Below are positions 1 through 13,540 of a stretch of DNA of 64,000 nucleotides, piece after piece. The translations under genes and the position numbers were made by a program. The stretch spans positions 15,626,669 to 15,690,668 of the forward strand of contig NC_053126.1 of NCBI RefSeq assembly GCF_010015445.1, read 5' to 3'. This DNA comes from Perca fluviatilis. Lineage: Eukaryota > Chordata > Actinopteri > Perciformes > Percidae. The notes under the pieces were generated by a model. The model was given only the letters and a program-made list of their open reading frames with translations. It did no database searches and was not told the origin of the DNA. The first letter of the stretch is position 1. Each line of letters starts with the position of its first letter.

Positions 1-3000
1 TATGTAAACCTGCTACAACATTAAATGCATTGGTAGTAACAAAAACATATCACTGGCAGAGTCCACTTTACATAATGTATATTTTTAGCCTACTTTTGAT
101 ACTTTTAGTACATTGTACTAATAATACTTACCTATTTTTAATCTATAAAACATGAATATGTGTGAATTAAGCAAAGCATCTGAATACTTCTTCCAAAACT
201 GCAAACAGGTCAATAATCCAACCAATAACTGAACCCCCCTGAGTATCAAAATGAGGGACCATGTATAACCCGAATCAATTCAGCTCCTAAAAACCCTCAA
301 ATCCAGTGGAAGGTTGCTCAATGAATTCATCAGGGCAACAAATGCAAACCAGTGATTTGTGACTGTATATTTCTACAAGAGTGGCATATAAAGCACACAA
401 CTAGTACAGCATTTCAGAATTGTCTTTTGAGAATAAAATGACTGCTTTGTCACAGTTATAAAGCTCCCTGTGACATTTACACCAATTACCTGAGACTTGG
501 TATAAACAAGCAATCAATGAGCAAAACAAACACAGCAATTGCACCTATCAACACTTGCAAGTTAGCATGATAAGTCAAACACACTGACTCAACTATCGAG
601 GAATAGAAAACAGTTCTTACTGTGACATTTACTAAAAGCATTTTCCTGTGCCAAAAGAGGATGGTAAGGCTGCTCTGTTTGTGGTGTCAACAGAATTGTA
701 TGTGTGAAAGGATGTATTGATAAATGGCCAAACTGGTTGTTTGCTCCAACAGCTGAGTGATTCAATGATGCTGCTTTTATTACTTTATAGTAAAAGTCCC
801 AATTATGACTAACATTTTATCATCAAACATGACTGGCAAGGGCTTTACTTATGATGCTCTGACACTGTACAACTCCGCTTAGTCCTAATAAGGGCTGGAG
901 TTCAGGGACAGGAGCCGCAGTTTGATGAACAAACATTGCATGTGATCAGAACCACGTGATAAACCTGTCTAATTAAGTCCGGTGGTAACTGGATCTGTTC
1001 AGGGAAATAAACAGATTTTAAGGAAAAGGGGAAAAAATTCCTTTCACTTTCTCTTGACACAATTTCTCCCCAAGGGAAATAAAAAAGTTTCTATACAAGA
1101 CAAATCACATCATGAGGAGTAAAATCAGACTTAGCAGAGTCACAAAACAGATCTAAAAAAAAATCAAAGAGCCACAATTAACACTTTCAGGAGACTTGAG
1201 GTCAACAATGTGACTGCTCCTGATATATGATGTATGTACTGTTTACAAGCGACTGATGGGATTGTAAGAAATATAAGGAAAGAAGAACGAAAAAAACAAT
1301 AGACATGAGAGATAGATAGAAAGAGCTGGAGAAAAAAGACATAAAGGATGTACTGTAACTTACTTGACTTCCTTTCAATGTTGCCACATTCAGAGATACT
1401 CCCAATTTGCACTCTTTTCACACACAAAAAAACATTATTTTTAAATGTTAAATATATATGTTCATCAGAAGACCTTACACAAGTCCTCCGACTCTGTAAC
1501 ATTGAATGCTTATGAGATAACTCTAAATAGACCTGCTGAATTATGAAAGATACTGTGTGAGCCCTACACCATGTGACCTCTTTGTGTAGCGACATCTATT
1601 GAATGTAGCGCTCTTATGGATACTGTCAGTGTTTATGTATAGTAATCCCCTGAGCTCCTCGTTGCTGCTCTGTCACTCCGCCATAAGCCTGGAATTTATC
1701 AAACACTTGGTTTATCATACACAGTGGCAAAGCTGCACAGCGTAGTGGACCCCATACATAGATACAGTGAATCTCTTAAACCTTATTAAGTGAGGCAGTA
1801 CAGCCCCAAAAAAAGGAGAGGCTGCAGGGGAAGAGTTCACACTGCATGCTCAAAGGCTGCTTAATAGAAACACAGACATGGGACATTTAAAAAGAGATAA
1901 CTAACCATAACCTTGGGTATTTTTGACATTAGTGCACTTGCAATCCTGCTCTGCATTCCTGACTGAAAATGCACCAATAAATTAGGTAAAGAAGGTCAAG
2001 GAAACAATAACGACAGTCAGTGCAGATGACGGTTTCATATGTTTCTTCTGCAGTTTCATTTTTATGTCAAACCAGTTGCTGTTTTTCTGAAACATACACA
2101 TCACATCTCCTCCTGTGCATCAGGAAAGAGGGGCTTTACAGAACAGTCGTAAAAGCATTCATGCAGTGGATGTTGGTTGAATCGCTCCTGTAATAGAGAG
2201 GATACGTTTTATTTTATTATTAGTACCACCAAATCCCCTGAGGAGATCCTAACCACAAAATTGAATGTATGCCACTAACACGTCTGTATAACCTCAGTTT
2301 GATGTTTGCCCTCTGTGCCAAAACTTTATTGCTATAAGATTGTTGCACTGGATGACAAATTGCTTTGATACAATGAACATAACCTGTTATTCTGAAAGAC
2401 CTCCACAACTGCATTTTCAATACCACCTGCTGAAAAGGTATATACGAGACATGTTCATTATGACATAAAGGGGGAACTTAGCTATAGAGAATGTACCTGG
2501 TTGTAAACATGTTTTATATTGCTGTAAAGCAGGGCATTTTAACATTGGGTCCATGGGAATTGACTCCCTTTTGGATCCAGCATCAAGTGGCCACTCAATA
2601 AACTGCCGTTTTTGGCACTTCCACATTGGCTTGATTTTGTAAGCACCGGAGGTTGTTGCTTGGGCTAAACCACAGTCTATCTATGGGCTAAACCATGGAT
2701 GTATAATAAGGGACTGTTAGACAACAATGTTGATTAAGACTCTTTCTATTATATTTTTAATCAATGGACTTTTAATATTTGAAAAACCTTGAGCCGAGAA
2801 AAGCAATTTAAAAACCTGTGACGTCACAACAATGTGACCTGGCAATGAGAAGACATCCAAGATTGTTCATAGTTGTTAATCTTAAAGCATATTCTGTTGG
2901 TATAATGTGGGGATTTTCCCACTGAGAAATATAAAGTAAATCAAGGTGATTTGTCTCGATTTCACTTGGCTCCCACAGTTCCCGCCTCTTCGCTAATATA

Positions 3001-4676
3001 TATCCATGTTATCTTACTCCAATTGCACCTCTAGCATCTGTATCATCATTTATCTAAATTAACTCAATTCCTCATTACCACTTGGGAGAGATAAGCAAAG
3101 CGATATATCTGCCATTCCATCTTCTCAGTTATACACACATTACGCTCTGCCACTCGCTCTTACTCACCTCTCAAAGACACCCACACAAACACACACTTAC
3201 AGTGCAGATGCTTAAAGCCATCATTATGTAAACTTTGCCTCAAGTGTTCTGTCATGCTCCCAAAATAATTTTGTTTTTGCCAGAGGTGTCTCATTTGTGT
3301 TTTTTTTCATGCATAGCTAAGTTGTTTTGTTTCTGTCTCCAGCTGCTTGTTAGCAACAAAAAAACAAGGGTGTTTCAGTGTATTTCATTTTAAAAAGCTG
3401 TCAGTAAGGCAAGTATGGTAACGCTTTTGTTCTGCTCTGAGCAGCAGAGATGCATAGGCCTCAAGTGACATGTGTTCTCCCATGAAGAGCTATGGGTTCA
3501 CCAGTTGCAACAAAACCCACTTATGAATTAAATAACCACACAAACAGTCTTATATTATCTTCAGCCTGAGATACACAGAGCTGATCCATGAACATGGAAT
3601 GTATGTCACCCAACGCTTCTTGCCAGGTTTGTTTTCAGACATTTAATTAGGCAGACAAGACCTACGGCGTTATTAGTTCCTGAGTCTGTACATTGGAAAA
3701 TAACATACAGTATAACACATCCTACCTCTCATCACTGCAGAGTACTGGCATGCACTATGCAGCATCAACATCTTTAGTCATTCATGAGAAAATGTGGCAA
3801 ACAAGATATTAATATGTCACGCAACAGCGAGCAGTAGTGAGAGCGAGGGAAGGAAAGCAGCTCCAATAGCCGTAGATGTAATATAGATAAAGAAGGCTAA
3901 GAATAAATACAAAACCTCCTACAGTCTATACATTTCATCTGAGGGGGTTTTGTGATGAAAACGTCGACTGACTAATCATTAGGACTTTCGTTAAAAAAAT
4001 AATTATTAAATAAAATCTAAGAATTTAACAGTATTTGCTTTCGATATCAAAGAAACAAGAGAAAATTCAATAAAGCAGAAACCTTTTTGTGAAAATCTGA
4101 TTATTAAAAAAAGCAAACATTTGCTGCCCAAATCAAACATTAACCAAATGTATTCTTCACTTTCTATCAGCATATTTTGACCTGTGCTTGGACACTGTTT
4201 ACTGCAAGAGGGAAGCAAAGCAAGCATTCGATGTGTGATGGATATAAAATAAACTTTCTTCTAATCTCTTTCTGGGAATTTTTTAGACACAAACTCGTTA
4301 AAAAAATGAAATGATGAGCCTTGGAATTAGTCAGTTTGCTGTAATAGAGGTGTGTCACAGCTGCAGTTATGTCAGCCTGCAAAAACATTTAGGTGGTTCA
4401 GTAATGCAGGTAATGTAGTTGGCAAACAGAGACTAATTAACGTCCAGGAACCTAAGGCCATTTTTACAATTCCTTTTCCCTCTGGTTTTATTTTCTAAAA
4501 AAGCTTGTAAAACATAAACCCTGTTGTCTATAGTCAATCAATGTACATATTTTTTTTCAGGAAAAACTGGGCTATTAGAATATTTGAGCTGTAGTGAGGT
4601 CACTTGAAAGTAAAAAAAGGTTGTATGACCTTAAAAACAAATAAATAAATAAAACGGAAAATGAATCTCACAGATA

Positions 4677-5040
4677 TTTATTGATATCACACACAGAACA
4701 ATAAAAGCTAAGCCAATCTCCTGTCTAAATCAGTTCCCATATGTCTTGGGTGTCAAACTGTGAAGAAATAAACATTATAACTTATATAGTTGACAAAATA
4801 TATACAATTTTTCAAAAAAAGTCCAGACGCTTTTGCCAATAATCAAAATAATAATGTTCAAATGTATTGATATCACACACACAGCAAGCATTTGTGTTGT
4901 CTAAAACAATTATCCTATATATTTGGAGTCATCCAGTGCAAAAATAAACATAATGAACATTAGAACTCATATAAATGACAAACTATTTACATTTCTTCAA
5001 AAAAAGGCCCAAATGTATCCCAAATATCTAAACAGTGACG
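4677..5040 (+). repeat. Diverged tandem duplication, period about 190 bp
   Basis: Two adjacent blocks share an order of words. Each opens with an attgatatcacacaca-type word (4679 and 4867), followed by a taaacat word, an aact-atata word and a TTCAAAAAAAG-type run (about 4810 and 4997). The spacing is about 188-190 bp with many substitutions, so this is an old local duplication, not a young satellite. No coding content is seen. Confidence 0.5.
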
Positions 5041-6112
5041 CCATTCTTCTCTGTAGAACGGTCATTAACCGTAGTTATCTCTCTTTTTCACTTTACTCTT
5101 TGTTCTCGCTCCTTTTCGACTATATACTCTTTGTGTGATGGACCTGCCTTCCCATTGGTTGAAAAACGTCAAAACAGTCTTGCAAAGCATCATGGGAGAT
5201 TTATACTAGACTGTAGCAGCCGGTAGCACAGAGCTAGCAGCAGAAATGACGGAAAATTTATAAATTATGGACATCGAGTGGATAAAAACAGTAAGAAGAT
5301 CGATAAAAGTTTCATTAAATAATCTAAATATTAATCGGAGGTGCCGTGTGACGTCGTGGACGATCCCGTAGGGCAGATCAGCACAAACACATGCACACAC
5401 ACATGAACACACACATGAACCCTGGACTGATTGCATTTACCCACAATCCACTGACCCTTAACCATCAGTGCTTCACGATGAGTCTTTACATTTACACAAT
5501 TCTTATTTTACGTCTAAGCTTAGGTCCTAACGCACATATCACTGCTGTAGATTGATTTATCTCCCTCAAAGCTCCGCTGGAGAAGTTACACCCAGTAGCG
5601 AGTGATAACCTAACAGGCTACAAAAGGGCATATGTAAAGAAGTGGATTGAATTTAAATGTGTCCGTCATCCATTTGCTCATATGTTTGCAAATAACATCT
5701 ATTGTGCTTTTGGATGGCTGTTGTGTGATGCTGTCTTGAGCTCTTGAAAGACCCTCAGCTGTTGAGCACGGGTCTGTGCATGAATAATACGCCACAGAAG
5801 CAGTTTGTAGATTTGTAATGAATATTTGAAGTGTTTAGTTTATATCAACGCAGCGTATGGAAGCTCTTTAAAGCAGGAGAAGAGGTTTGGCAGGTGTCGA
5901 TGAAATTCTTCTAGATCTCTTAGTAATTACAGAGTCGATGTGATGAATCAGATCTCTTTACTTCATGCGGCATAGCAAGACTTTCAGAGTGCCTTGCCTT
6001 ATGTATGATCAAGTAAACAAAATTACAACTAGCATCATTACAAGGTTGAGTCACTCAATTCATCAATTCATCATGTCAAAATGCCAAAATCATTACATTG
6101 AGTACTAAAAAA

Positions 6113-6153
6113 AATTTTTTTTTTTCAAAAAAAAAAAAGAAAAAAAAAAAAAG

Positions 6154-6187
<34 letters not shown>
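6113..6187. repeat. Poly-T / poly-A tract
   Basis: A run of T is followed by a long A run broken by a few G residues. The T and A runs could pair into a hairpin. It may be the tail of an old retroposed sequence or simple slippage. Confidence 0.8.
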
Positions 6188-6190
<3 letters not shown>

Positions 6191-6639
6191 AGTTCGGTCA
6201 GCTACAGACAGGTGATGGGGGTCATCAAAGAAAAATAAATAAATGCCCTGCTCAGTTCTGCAGGTGTATGATGAAATGCCAGCAGATGGTGCAACTTCAA
6301 ACAGACTTCATGTTAAGACTCAATACAGACCAAATTGTAGAGGACGCCCAATTGCATTCAACAGAAAAACTGCTAAATTGACATGCCTGGTTATTGCTTC
6401 ATTTATCAGCATAATATGAAGGTTTAATGACTGAAAATGAATCTAATGATCTCCTGATTTTAATACAATGTGAACTTTTCCACTGCTTGTTTGTGTCACA
6501 TCTTTGCTCCCCAAGCCGTTCACATGCATATACAGCATGTGAGTTACAATACAGAAGGTTTTTTTGTACATTTATTTTTAATGCATTACTTGGCCCAAAA
6601 AGACTTCGCAAACTTGCCTCAAACTTTTTTTTTTGGCTC

Positions 6640-6870
6640 CAAGGATGGCAGTGTCAGTCTGCAGCAACTATATTATGGATTGCCATGACATTTCACATAG
6701 ACATTCATGTCACCCTCAGGATGAATTGTAATCACTTTGGTGGTCACAATTTCAATTTGTGGAATACTTTGATTTCTAAGAAGAAAAAGAACATCAAAAA
6801 TCAGCCTCAGCTGAACTTTGTGTTCAGTGCTAAATAGAAAATGTTAGCATGCTAACACGCTAAAATAAGA
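6640..6870 (+). repeat. Dispersed teleost repeat, copy 1
   Basis: Shares a collinear word order with the opposite-strand copy at about 28945-29260: a 'gatgaattgtaatcac' word, a 'ctgaactt' word, then the palindromic TTAGCATGCTAA core (6845-6856). The two copies are diverged. The family is common in teleost introns in my memory; I do not assign a class. Confidence 0.55.
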
Positions 6871-7860
6871 TGGTGAAAATGATAAACATGGGCTTTTGAG
6901 TGTGGCCGTTAGGAACGACTATAAACACTTTAGTTTGACGAGGTTGGACAAAGTTCATTGGACGTGAACTAAATTCCTAGCATACTCCAACCTTAAGTCC
7001 TGTTTTTCCACAGAAACTGAAATCTTAGGAGCAGGGTGTGACATTACTGCAACATCCATCTCATACATAACATAATAATTTACTAATGATGAAAAAAGAA
7101 TCCATTTGAAGAGCAAGAGAGTTTGATCACACACAGTACCTTATAATGCGCAGATCATAGCACTGATGGCTGGCAGGGTGCCTGTCAGACATGCATACAT
7201 AATAATAATGTAAAAATTATTCTTGGAAAAGATGTGTTTTTTTAGTGAGCCAAAAACAGTATTTCAAAGTTGGTCAAATGCTTTTGTACAGAGGGTTGAT
7301 TAAGTCACTAGAACCAACACTAAACCGTGTGGGTGTTTCCTGTATGACAGCCCTCAGCAAGGAGTGTGTATGTGTGTGTGATGGAGGTCAATGTCTCCCG
7401 CTGTGTACACAGCATGTGGAGGCCCACGTCCCACCCCTCGGGTCAAAAACACATGACATCAGCAGTCTCTTCGGTGACGCAGGAGGACTTGTTTTTTTTC
7501 AACTCTCACTAACAATTACCACAACTGAAAACTGAAGAGAAAGGCTTCATTCATTGGAAGGTAACAGACAAAAACACTCCTCTGGAAGATCTTAGTCTGA
7601 CACTACTTTGAGACTGTGTGCAATTCAAATCCCTTCCATTATGTCAGCCACCTGTTACAGCACTAACTACAAGCAGCACTGTAGCAGTGTTCACTCCTAC
7701 AATCAATTAAGCACATTTGGTTATGTGGTGAAGGTTTAACATATGTGTTGCTCTCTTAAGGAAAAGTTTTTAAAAAATATGTTGAAAAATCACCTAACAA
7801 AGAGCATGAAGACCCAGATTTTGAAGTAACAGAATTGGGTGTAGACCTATTTTAAAAGAA

Positions 7861-7950
7861 CTTTCTTACCGAGAGTTGAATGAGAAGATTGATACACTCT
7901 CGTCATGAGAACTGATGTCAATCTTCTCATCAAACTTTCAGTAAGAAAGC
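7861..7950. repeat. Inverted repeat of two MITE ends, head to head
   Basis: CTTTCTTAC followed by ATGAGAAGATTGA (left arm about 7861-7893) is mirrored by the reverse complement at about 7917-7949, separated by about 23 bp. The same word series marks the ends of the MITE family seen at 19.24/20.54 kb and 35.4-35.5 kb, so two element ends appear to abut here. Confidence 0.6.
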
Positions 7951-8624
7951 CAATGAGTGTATAACTTAACGTGTCCAGCTGTTACATTAAGATTATTGAA
8001 GGTTTTCAAATCACACCGTGGCACCTGAACAATCCTGGAAATGAAATGTTGTCGATATAGACTATATTTAATGTGATATAACACGTTTTGCTCTTTTCTT
8101 TTATCTATCAAAAAAAAGTTGTTTCTTCCAGATGTATGTATATGTCCTATATATTCATGTCTGCAGAGCATTATTCTGAAGTTATACACTTGTGGATACT
8201 GTATGTTGCAGTAACTCACCGTGCATAAACTGCACTCATGCACACCATATATTATATTAAAATCACATACAGTACTCCTGTGCCTATACACAGCTCATGT
8301 GTATTTTCAAATGAATCTTTTCCCCAAGGCTGGAGGAAAAGTAAGCCAAAACCACCCCTGTGGTTTCATCATTTTTAAGTACTGGCACATTTTCTGGTTG
8401 AGGTCTATTAGCCAAATGATGATCTAGAGCTCTGTTGGAAGCAAATACTCTAAAGCCACAATCCATTTCATGAGCAATTTGGTGAAAGGGTTGTTCGGCA
8501 GCATGTTTACAGATTTTTTGAAGTGTTGAAAACAGAAAAAGAAACACTGTGTTGTGTAATGACTGACTAAGTTTCACTTCAACAGTTGCATACCCTGCTG
8601 GTTTAGACCTTTGCAGTCAAACCT

Positions 8625-8897
8625 ACGGTGGCCGACTGCAACTTAATGAAACCCACGCAAATAGACAAAACACAAGAAAATTAAGAAAACATCTTCATAA
8701 ATTTGACAACACATGCGCAGCATTTAGCAAACGCGCTGCAATACACAACACAACCAAATACACAAACGTTCTGCAAATACACAAACGAGTCAAAAAGAAA
8801 ATCACACAATCCCCAAAAACAAATGCGAAAAGAAAATGGAAGTTCTACAGGCGTCTAGGGGGAGCGCTAAGTGGAACAGCTTGATTTTCGATCCCAC

Positions 8898-8955
<58 letters not shown>

Positions 8956-9887
8956 GGGGCACATTCAATCTCAGAAGGTGTGCACCGTTGTGAAACGGTG
9001 TGCAACTGCTTTGAGATCATAGACTGTAAATATTAAGTCTGTGTTTGAGATATGTTTCTCTTGTTTGGTGGTGACCGACCTACATGCTCCAGTGTTGACT
9101 GAACAGGGGCCATGTGCACTGTTCACGTGTCGCTATTGGTCAAGTTGTAGATCAGATTTGAGAGTTTGAAAATGTTCATATCTGGCTCAAATCTCACTTA
9201 ACCTGCCAGTCCCGTGGGAAGTAAATTCCTCTTTAGTGCTCACAGAAACATTTCCATGCAGGGTAGAGTTAAAAGATTCAACACAGGAGAATAAATACCA
9301 GGCAGACAGAGGAAGATAAAAGAACACAAAAAGGTTTTGCTTTTCTCTGAACTGCTTTGTAAACCCTGGAGGAGGTAACGGTATCGAGCCATTTGCTGTT
9401 TGCTCAGATCCACACTACGAGGCATTAAAAAGAACCCCTCCTCTCTCGCAACGTGTGTGGGTCCAGGGTCAAGTGTAACTATTTTTTCTCCCCAACATGG
9501 CCTATTATCACAGTACAGAGCACAAACAACAGTCACTTTATCTCATCAACTGCTCAACTGGAAACTGTCGCAACCATGCCTTCACCATTGGCCCTGGGTC
9601 GCACACCGTCCGCATGACAACTTCCCTCCAGCCAGAAACAAATTAGCTGTAAATTCTGGTCCACCGTTCATTTTAGAGTGAACATTTTATTTTTTAATCA
9701 TTTCTACTCTATTGTGATTGTTCGCCTTTTTGAGTGTATTACACGAGTATAAAGACGCTTCTACATAAAGCGTTTTTAAAGTCTGGCGAAAACATCAGGT
9801 GCTTTTGTCCCACAATGTTAATTTGCTTGTGTTTTGTCAGTTTGCGTGGGTTTCATTAAGTTGCAGTGCGTTGTCGACCACTGTACG
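8625..9887. mobile_element. TIR element of about 1.26 kb
   Basis: An approximately 50-bp terminal inverted repeat is visible. CTGCAACTTAATGAAACCCA begins at 8636 on the plus strand, and its reverse complement ends at 9866. Both arms continue into a shared acaaaacacaag word. The outer ends (8625 and 9887) are fuzzy and no clean target-site duplication is seen. The inside carries a (GA)n tract and the module repeated in inverted orientation at 10405-11155. No transposase is recognisable, so it is non-autonomous. Confidence 0.65.
8899..8953 (+). repeat. (GA)n microsatellite
   Basis: Dinucleotide GA run of about 55 bp with one interruption, inside the TIR element. Confidence 0.95.
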
Positions 9888-11155
9888 AAGCCCCCATAGG
9901 CCTACTATGCAGCAATTACCCTTTTCAGACCTTTTTTTTTATTTTTAAATTACAACTGAAACCAAAAACACTGTGGTTTAAATATTGCTCTCTTTCTGAC
10001 TTAAAGGGTACATCAGCAGCTTATTTGTGTTTTCCCCCTTTTATCTTTACTTTGTTTTACCGGAAGCATTTTATGAGCTGTGTTTGTCGCATGAGGACCT
10101 AATTTAATGCAAACTACAGTGATTTGATTCTTTCCACTCTTTCAGATGGAAACACAACAACACATGCCTAGGGACATAAAATCTGTATGACAGTCAGGTT
10201 AATTCAATCTGCTCCTTCTGGGTATTTTTTTTATTGAAAATTACTATAATCTAAGAACAATGTGCTTTTTTTACCAACATTTTAGATGTTTTCATTATTC
10301 CTGCTATTATTTGCTTTAACCCTTGTTTGTATGTTTGTATATGTGGTGTGAAGCCTTTGTAACTTTAAGAAAGATTGTTATTATATTAAATACTTAAAGA
10401 CATCACATTGTGGGACAAAAGCACCTGATGTTTTCGCCAGACTTTAAAAACGCTTTATGTAGAAGCGTCTTTATACTCGTGTAATACTTTCACTCAAAAA
10501 GGCGAACAATCACAATAGAGTAGAAATGATTAAAAAATAAAATGTTCACTCTAAAATGAACGGTGGACCAGAATTTACAGCTAATTTGTTTCTGGCTGGA
10601 GGGAAGTTGTCATGCGGACGGTGTGCGACCCAGGGCCAATGGTGAAGGCATGGTTGCGACAGTTTCCAGTTGAGCAGTTGATGAGATAAAGTGACTGTTG
10701 TTTGTGCTCTGTACTGTGATAATAGGCCACGTTGTGGAGAAAAAGGAGCTACACTTGACCCTGGACCCACACACGTTGCGAGAGAGGAGGGGTTCTTTTT
10801 AATGCCTCGTAGTGTGGATCTGAGCAAACAGCAAATGGCTCGATACCGTTACCTCCTCCAGGGTTTACAAAGCAGTTCAGAGAAAAGCAAAACCTTTTTG
10901 TGTTCTTTTATCTTCCTCTGTCTGCCTGGTATTTATTCTCCTGTGTTGAATCTTTTAACTCTACCCTGCATGGAAATGTTTCTGTGAGCACTAAAGAGGA
11001 ATTTACTTCCCACGGGACTGGCAGGTTAAGTGAGATTTGAGCCAGATATGAACATTTTCAAACTCTCAAATCTGATCTACAACTTGACCAATAGCGACCC
11101 GTGGACAGTGCACATGGCCCCTGTTCAGTCAACACTGGAGCATGTAGGTCGGTCA
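9072..11155. repeat. Long inverted repeat, arms about 750 bp, spacer 586 bp
   Basis: The left arm (9072-9818) and right arm (10405-11155) are near-identical reverse complements. They differ only at scattered sites, for example around 9480-9500 versus 10730-10750. Each arm has a 93-aa and a 98-aa open frame overlapping on opposite strands, but these match no family I know and are probably non-coding. The right arm lacks the TIRs that flank the left copy, so it is a partial second copy of the same module in opposite orientation. Transcription through the region would give a long hairpin RNA. Confidence 0.9.
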
Positions 11156-13340
11156 TTAGTGAGTAATCATATAAGCCACATTGAGCCTGATTGAGTGATT
11201 CATCTTGGAGCAAGACAGCACAAGTGATGTGTTTCCATCATCGCAACCCACTGGCTGCTCTAAGGCCAACATGACTTATCTGAGTCCTCTGACATAATTC
11301 AGTCATGATCTCTGGAGTATGAAGCTAGATATCTCAGTCCATCGACAACTCATAAGCTCTGATTGAATTTAATGGGCAGGTTGATTGTCTGTAGAGTGCT
11401 ATTTACCAGAGACCCAAAGAAGTTAGGTTAAGTATTAACATATGGGAGCGAGCACTAAATTATTATTGGTCCACCTGATTGAGCTCAAATATCAAAGGCG
11501 TTTTGCTTTCCACTCTCACTCCCATACCTTGTTCATTTTAAATAATCAAGGGCGTTGACAGTTTAATTTTTGGGACAAAATATTAACAATATATCACAAA
11601 AGTTGTTGTTTTTATTATGCAATCCTAGGTAGGTCACCCATAAAAGAACCAATGTCTTGTTTCATCCTATCTGACATGTTATGCCAAATGAAGCAACCCA
11701 GACTGTGGAGCATGACATCCTATAATGCCTGCAATAAAGTTTCACTCGTATCAGCTCTGTGTGTCTTGAAAACTTCAAAATGGAGTTGTTTATCAAACTG
11801 AAATTAAAAAGAAAAACCTAAGAAATCAGTATGTGGGCATGTGAGTTTTTTGTTCTGACTGACTATGCTGGTACTGTAATTTGATAGGTCAAATGTCTGA
11901 GTAGGCGGGCCCTAAAAATAATTCATTAAATCCCTACACGGGCAGTGAACCAGCTGGGGTTGTTAGCTGTTGCTTTTTGCCATCTGTGATTTGAGCACTC
12001 TGTATGTTACTCCATGTGAACGTTTTTATTTTCTGAGTGAAATACAATGTTATCAGCACTATGGGTCCTTCCAAATTATAAATGTTGTAGCCAGATGTCT
12101 TTCATCACTAATGTAGCTCAGCGTAAATTCTTTCAGGAAGACCTAACACTTAACACTTAATCACTGCTCTCTTTCTAAATCAAATCAGCTGTTGGAGGCG
12201 TTCGCCTTCCTGTTAAACCAAACAGAATCGGCCACGAATTCCAAGGGCCAATCACAGCATCACAACCCTGCTTTAAATCTGTTTCTCTCCCTGCTGCTGT
12301 CAGCTGTCATTTCAGGCAAAGCGTGCAACCCTCCACCACCCCTTCCACCTCCAGTCATCGTCACCCAATGGCACCCTGGGTCTTCCTCCTGCTGGACGCC
12401 CCGTCGACTCCTTGGGTCTGGTCTTCGGGCTCCTTCGCCACCAACTCCAGTATCTAGACTCCATCAGGGAGATTGTCTTGGCTTCCTTACCCCTTTAAAA
12501 ATTATTTGATAACAATGGAGTCTAAGCTCCAAAGACTGTACATTTGATTATGCTTATGTACAATAAACCTTTGCATATCTGCAAACAAGTCTCTCCTGAT
12601 TGAAATAACTGAAACATGTAAGAAAAACTTCTTGTAGCAACATTTTCGGGCTTCAGTCAATCACACACCACAACATCTCCTAACAACGCCCTCAAATGTC
12701 AATCTAACGCTGCCATAGGAAAACACCTCCCCAGAGACAAATACGTATCTCCAAAATATGAATTTATCCTCTTTTAAAAAAGATATGCAAAATAGCTGTC
12801 ATTTTAGTTAAACATACATTTAAGGTATACAAATTTCTGTTTGAATAATAATGGGGCCTGTATATTATAATGATACTTGAAATACGAAAAGGCATTGTTT
12901 GGCACCTCTTTGATTTCATAATAATCGAAAACAGTTATTCTGCAGAAACTAGTTCTCTGTAGCAGCTATTCTATAATGAATAAACAGGATTACCCTTTAA
13001 AGGATGAGCCATTATTAATGTCACCAACATTATCAGCTAGCGGGTATTGATTTAAAATATGAATGGATAAATTAATCTCTCTACTACCCTTAACAGTGCC
13101 AGCTTTAACTACAGTCACTTTTGAACCTCATACAGACTGGGATGAGCTAATCCTCAAACTGTTCCTTGTGGGACATTCTCAAACTGTTTTAGGCTGGATT
13201 TAAATGTTTTGGGTGCCTGGCTGATAGTCAAAGGGAATGTGGTGAATCTTTGTGCTGTGAGGCTGAAATAGCAAACTTCATAAATCCAGAGCAGTGCTTC
13301 TTTGGTTGTGCTTTATTTACGATATTAGGTTTCTTATGTT
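11156..13340. other. Non-coding DNA with a possible degraded repeat
   Basis: No exon is supported. Around 12180-12590 a more GC-rich block ends in a GTACAATAAAC poly-A-like signal near 12559. It has an open frame of 105 codons that is proline-rich and resembles no family. It could be a dispersed retroposon or LTR fragment, but I cannot place its boundaries. Confidence 0.4.
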
Positions 13341-13342
<2 letters not shown>

Positions 13343-13382
<40 letters not shown>

Positions 13383-13458
13383 TGTGTCTGTGTGTGTGGA
13401 AAACAGAGTGACACAATGTTTTCTGACTGTGGAAAGAAAACGCTTTCTAAAACACAAA

Positions 13459-13523
<65 letters not shown>

Positions 13524-13540
13524 ATTTTTTTTTTTTTTTT
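13343..13540 (+). repeat. Compound microsatellite (GT)n ... (TA)n (T)n
   Basis: A GT run (13343-13381, imperfect to about 13399), an AT run (about 13459-13521) and a poly-T run (13525-13540) lie close together. Open frames through this block are repeat translations only. Confidence 0.95.

Larger units (their letters stand above)
1..8620. other. Gene-poor intergenic or intronic DNA
   Basis: No exon can be supported in this AT-rich stretch. Open frames are short, lack recognisable domains and often run through simple repeats. It contains a poly-T/poly-A tract (6113-6187), a diverged tandem duplication (about 4677-5040), one copy of a dispersed repeat (about 6640-6870) and a palindromic MITE-end pair (7861-7950). 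A 52-bp minus-strand segment near 1375-1426 has a good GTAAGT donor but no recognisable product. It could be intron sequence of a gene starting further right on the minus strand (candidate exon near 18.65 kb). Confidence 0.6.

Noticed and set aside
1375..1426. 52-bp minus-strand candidate exon with a GTAAGT donor
   Set aside because: The acceptor is weak, the reading frame is ambiguous and the encoded peptide is unrecognisable. A single good donor is expected by chance.
9240..9681. Overlapping 98-aa and 93-aa frames repeated at 10546-10987 as possible protein genes
   Set aside because: Both strands are open in the same repeat, no domain is recognised, and duplication as an inverted repeat explains why they occur twice.
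12192..12509. Proline-rich 105-codon frame
   Set aside because: It starts at GTG, has no domain, and sits in a block that looks like a degraded retroposon.
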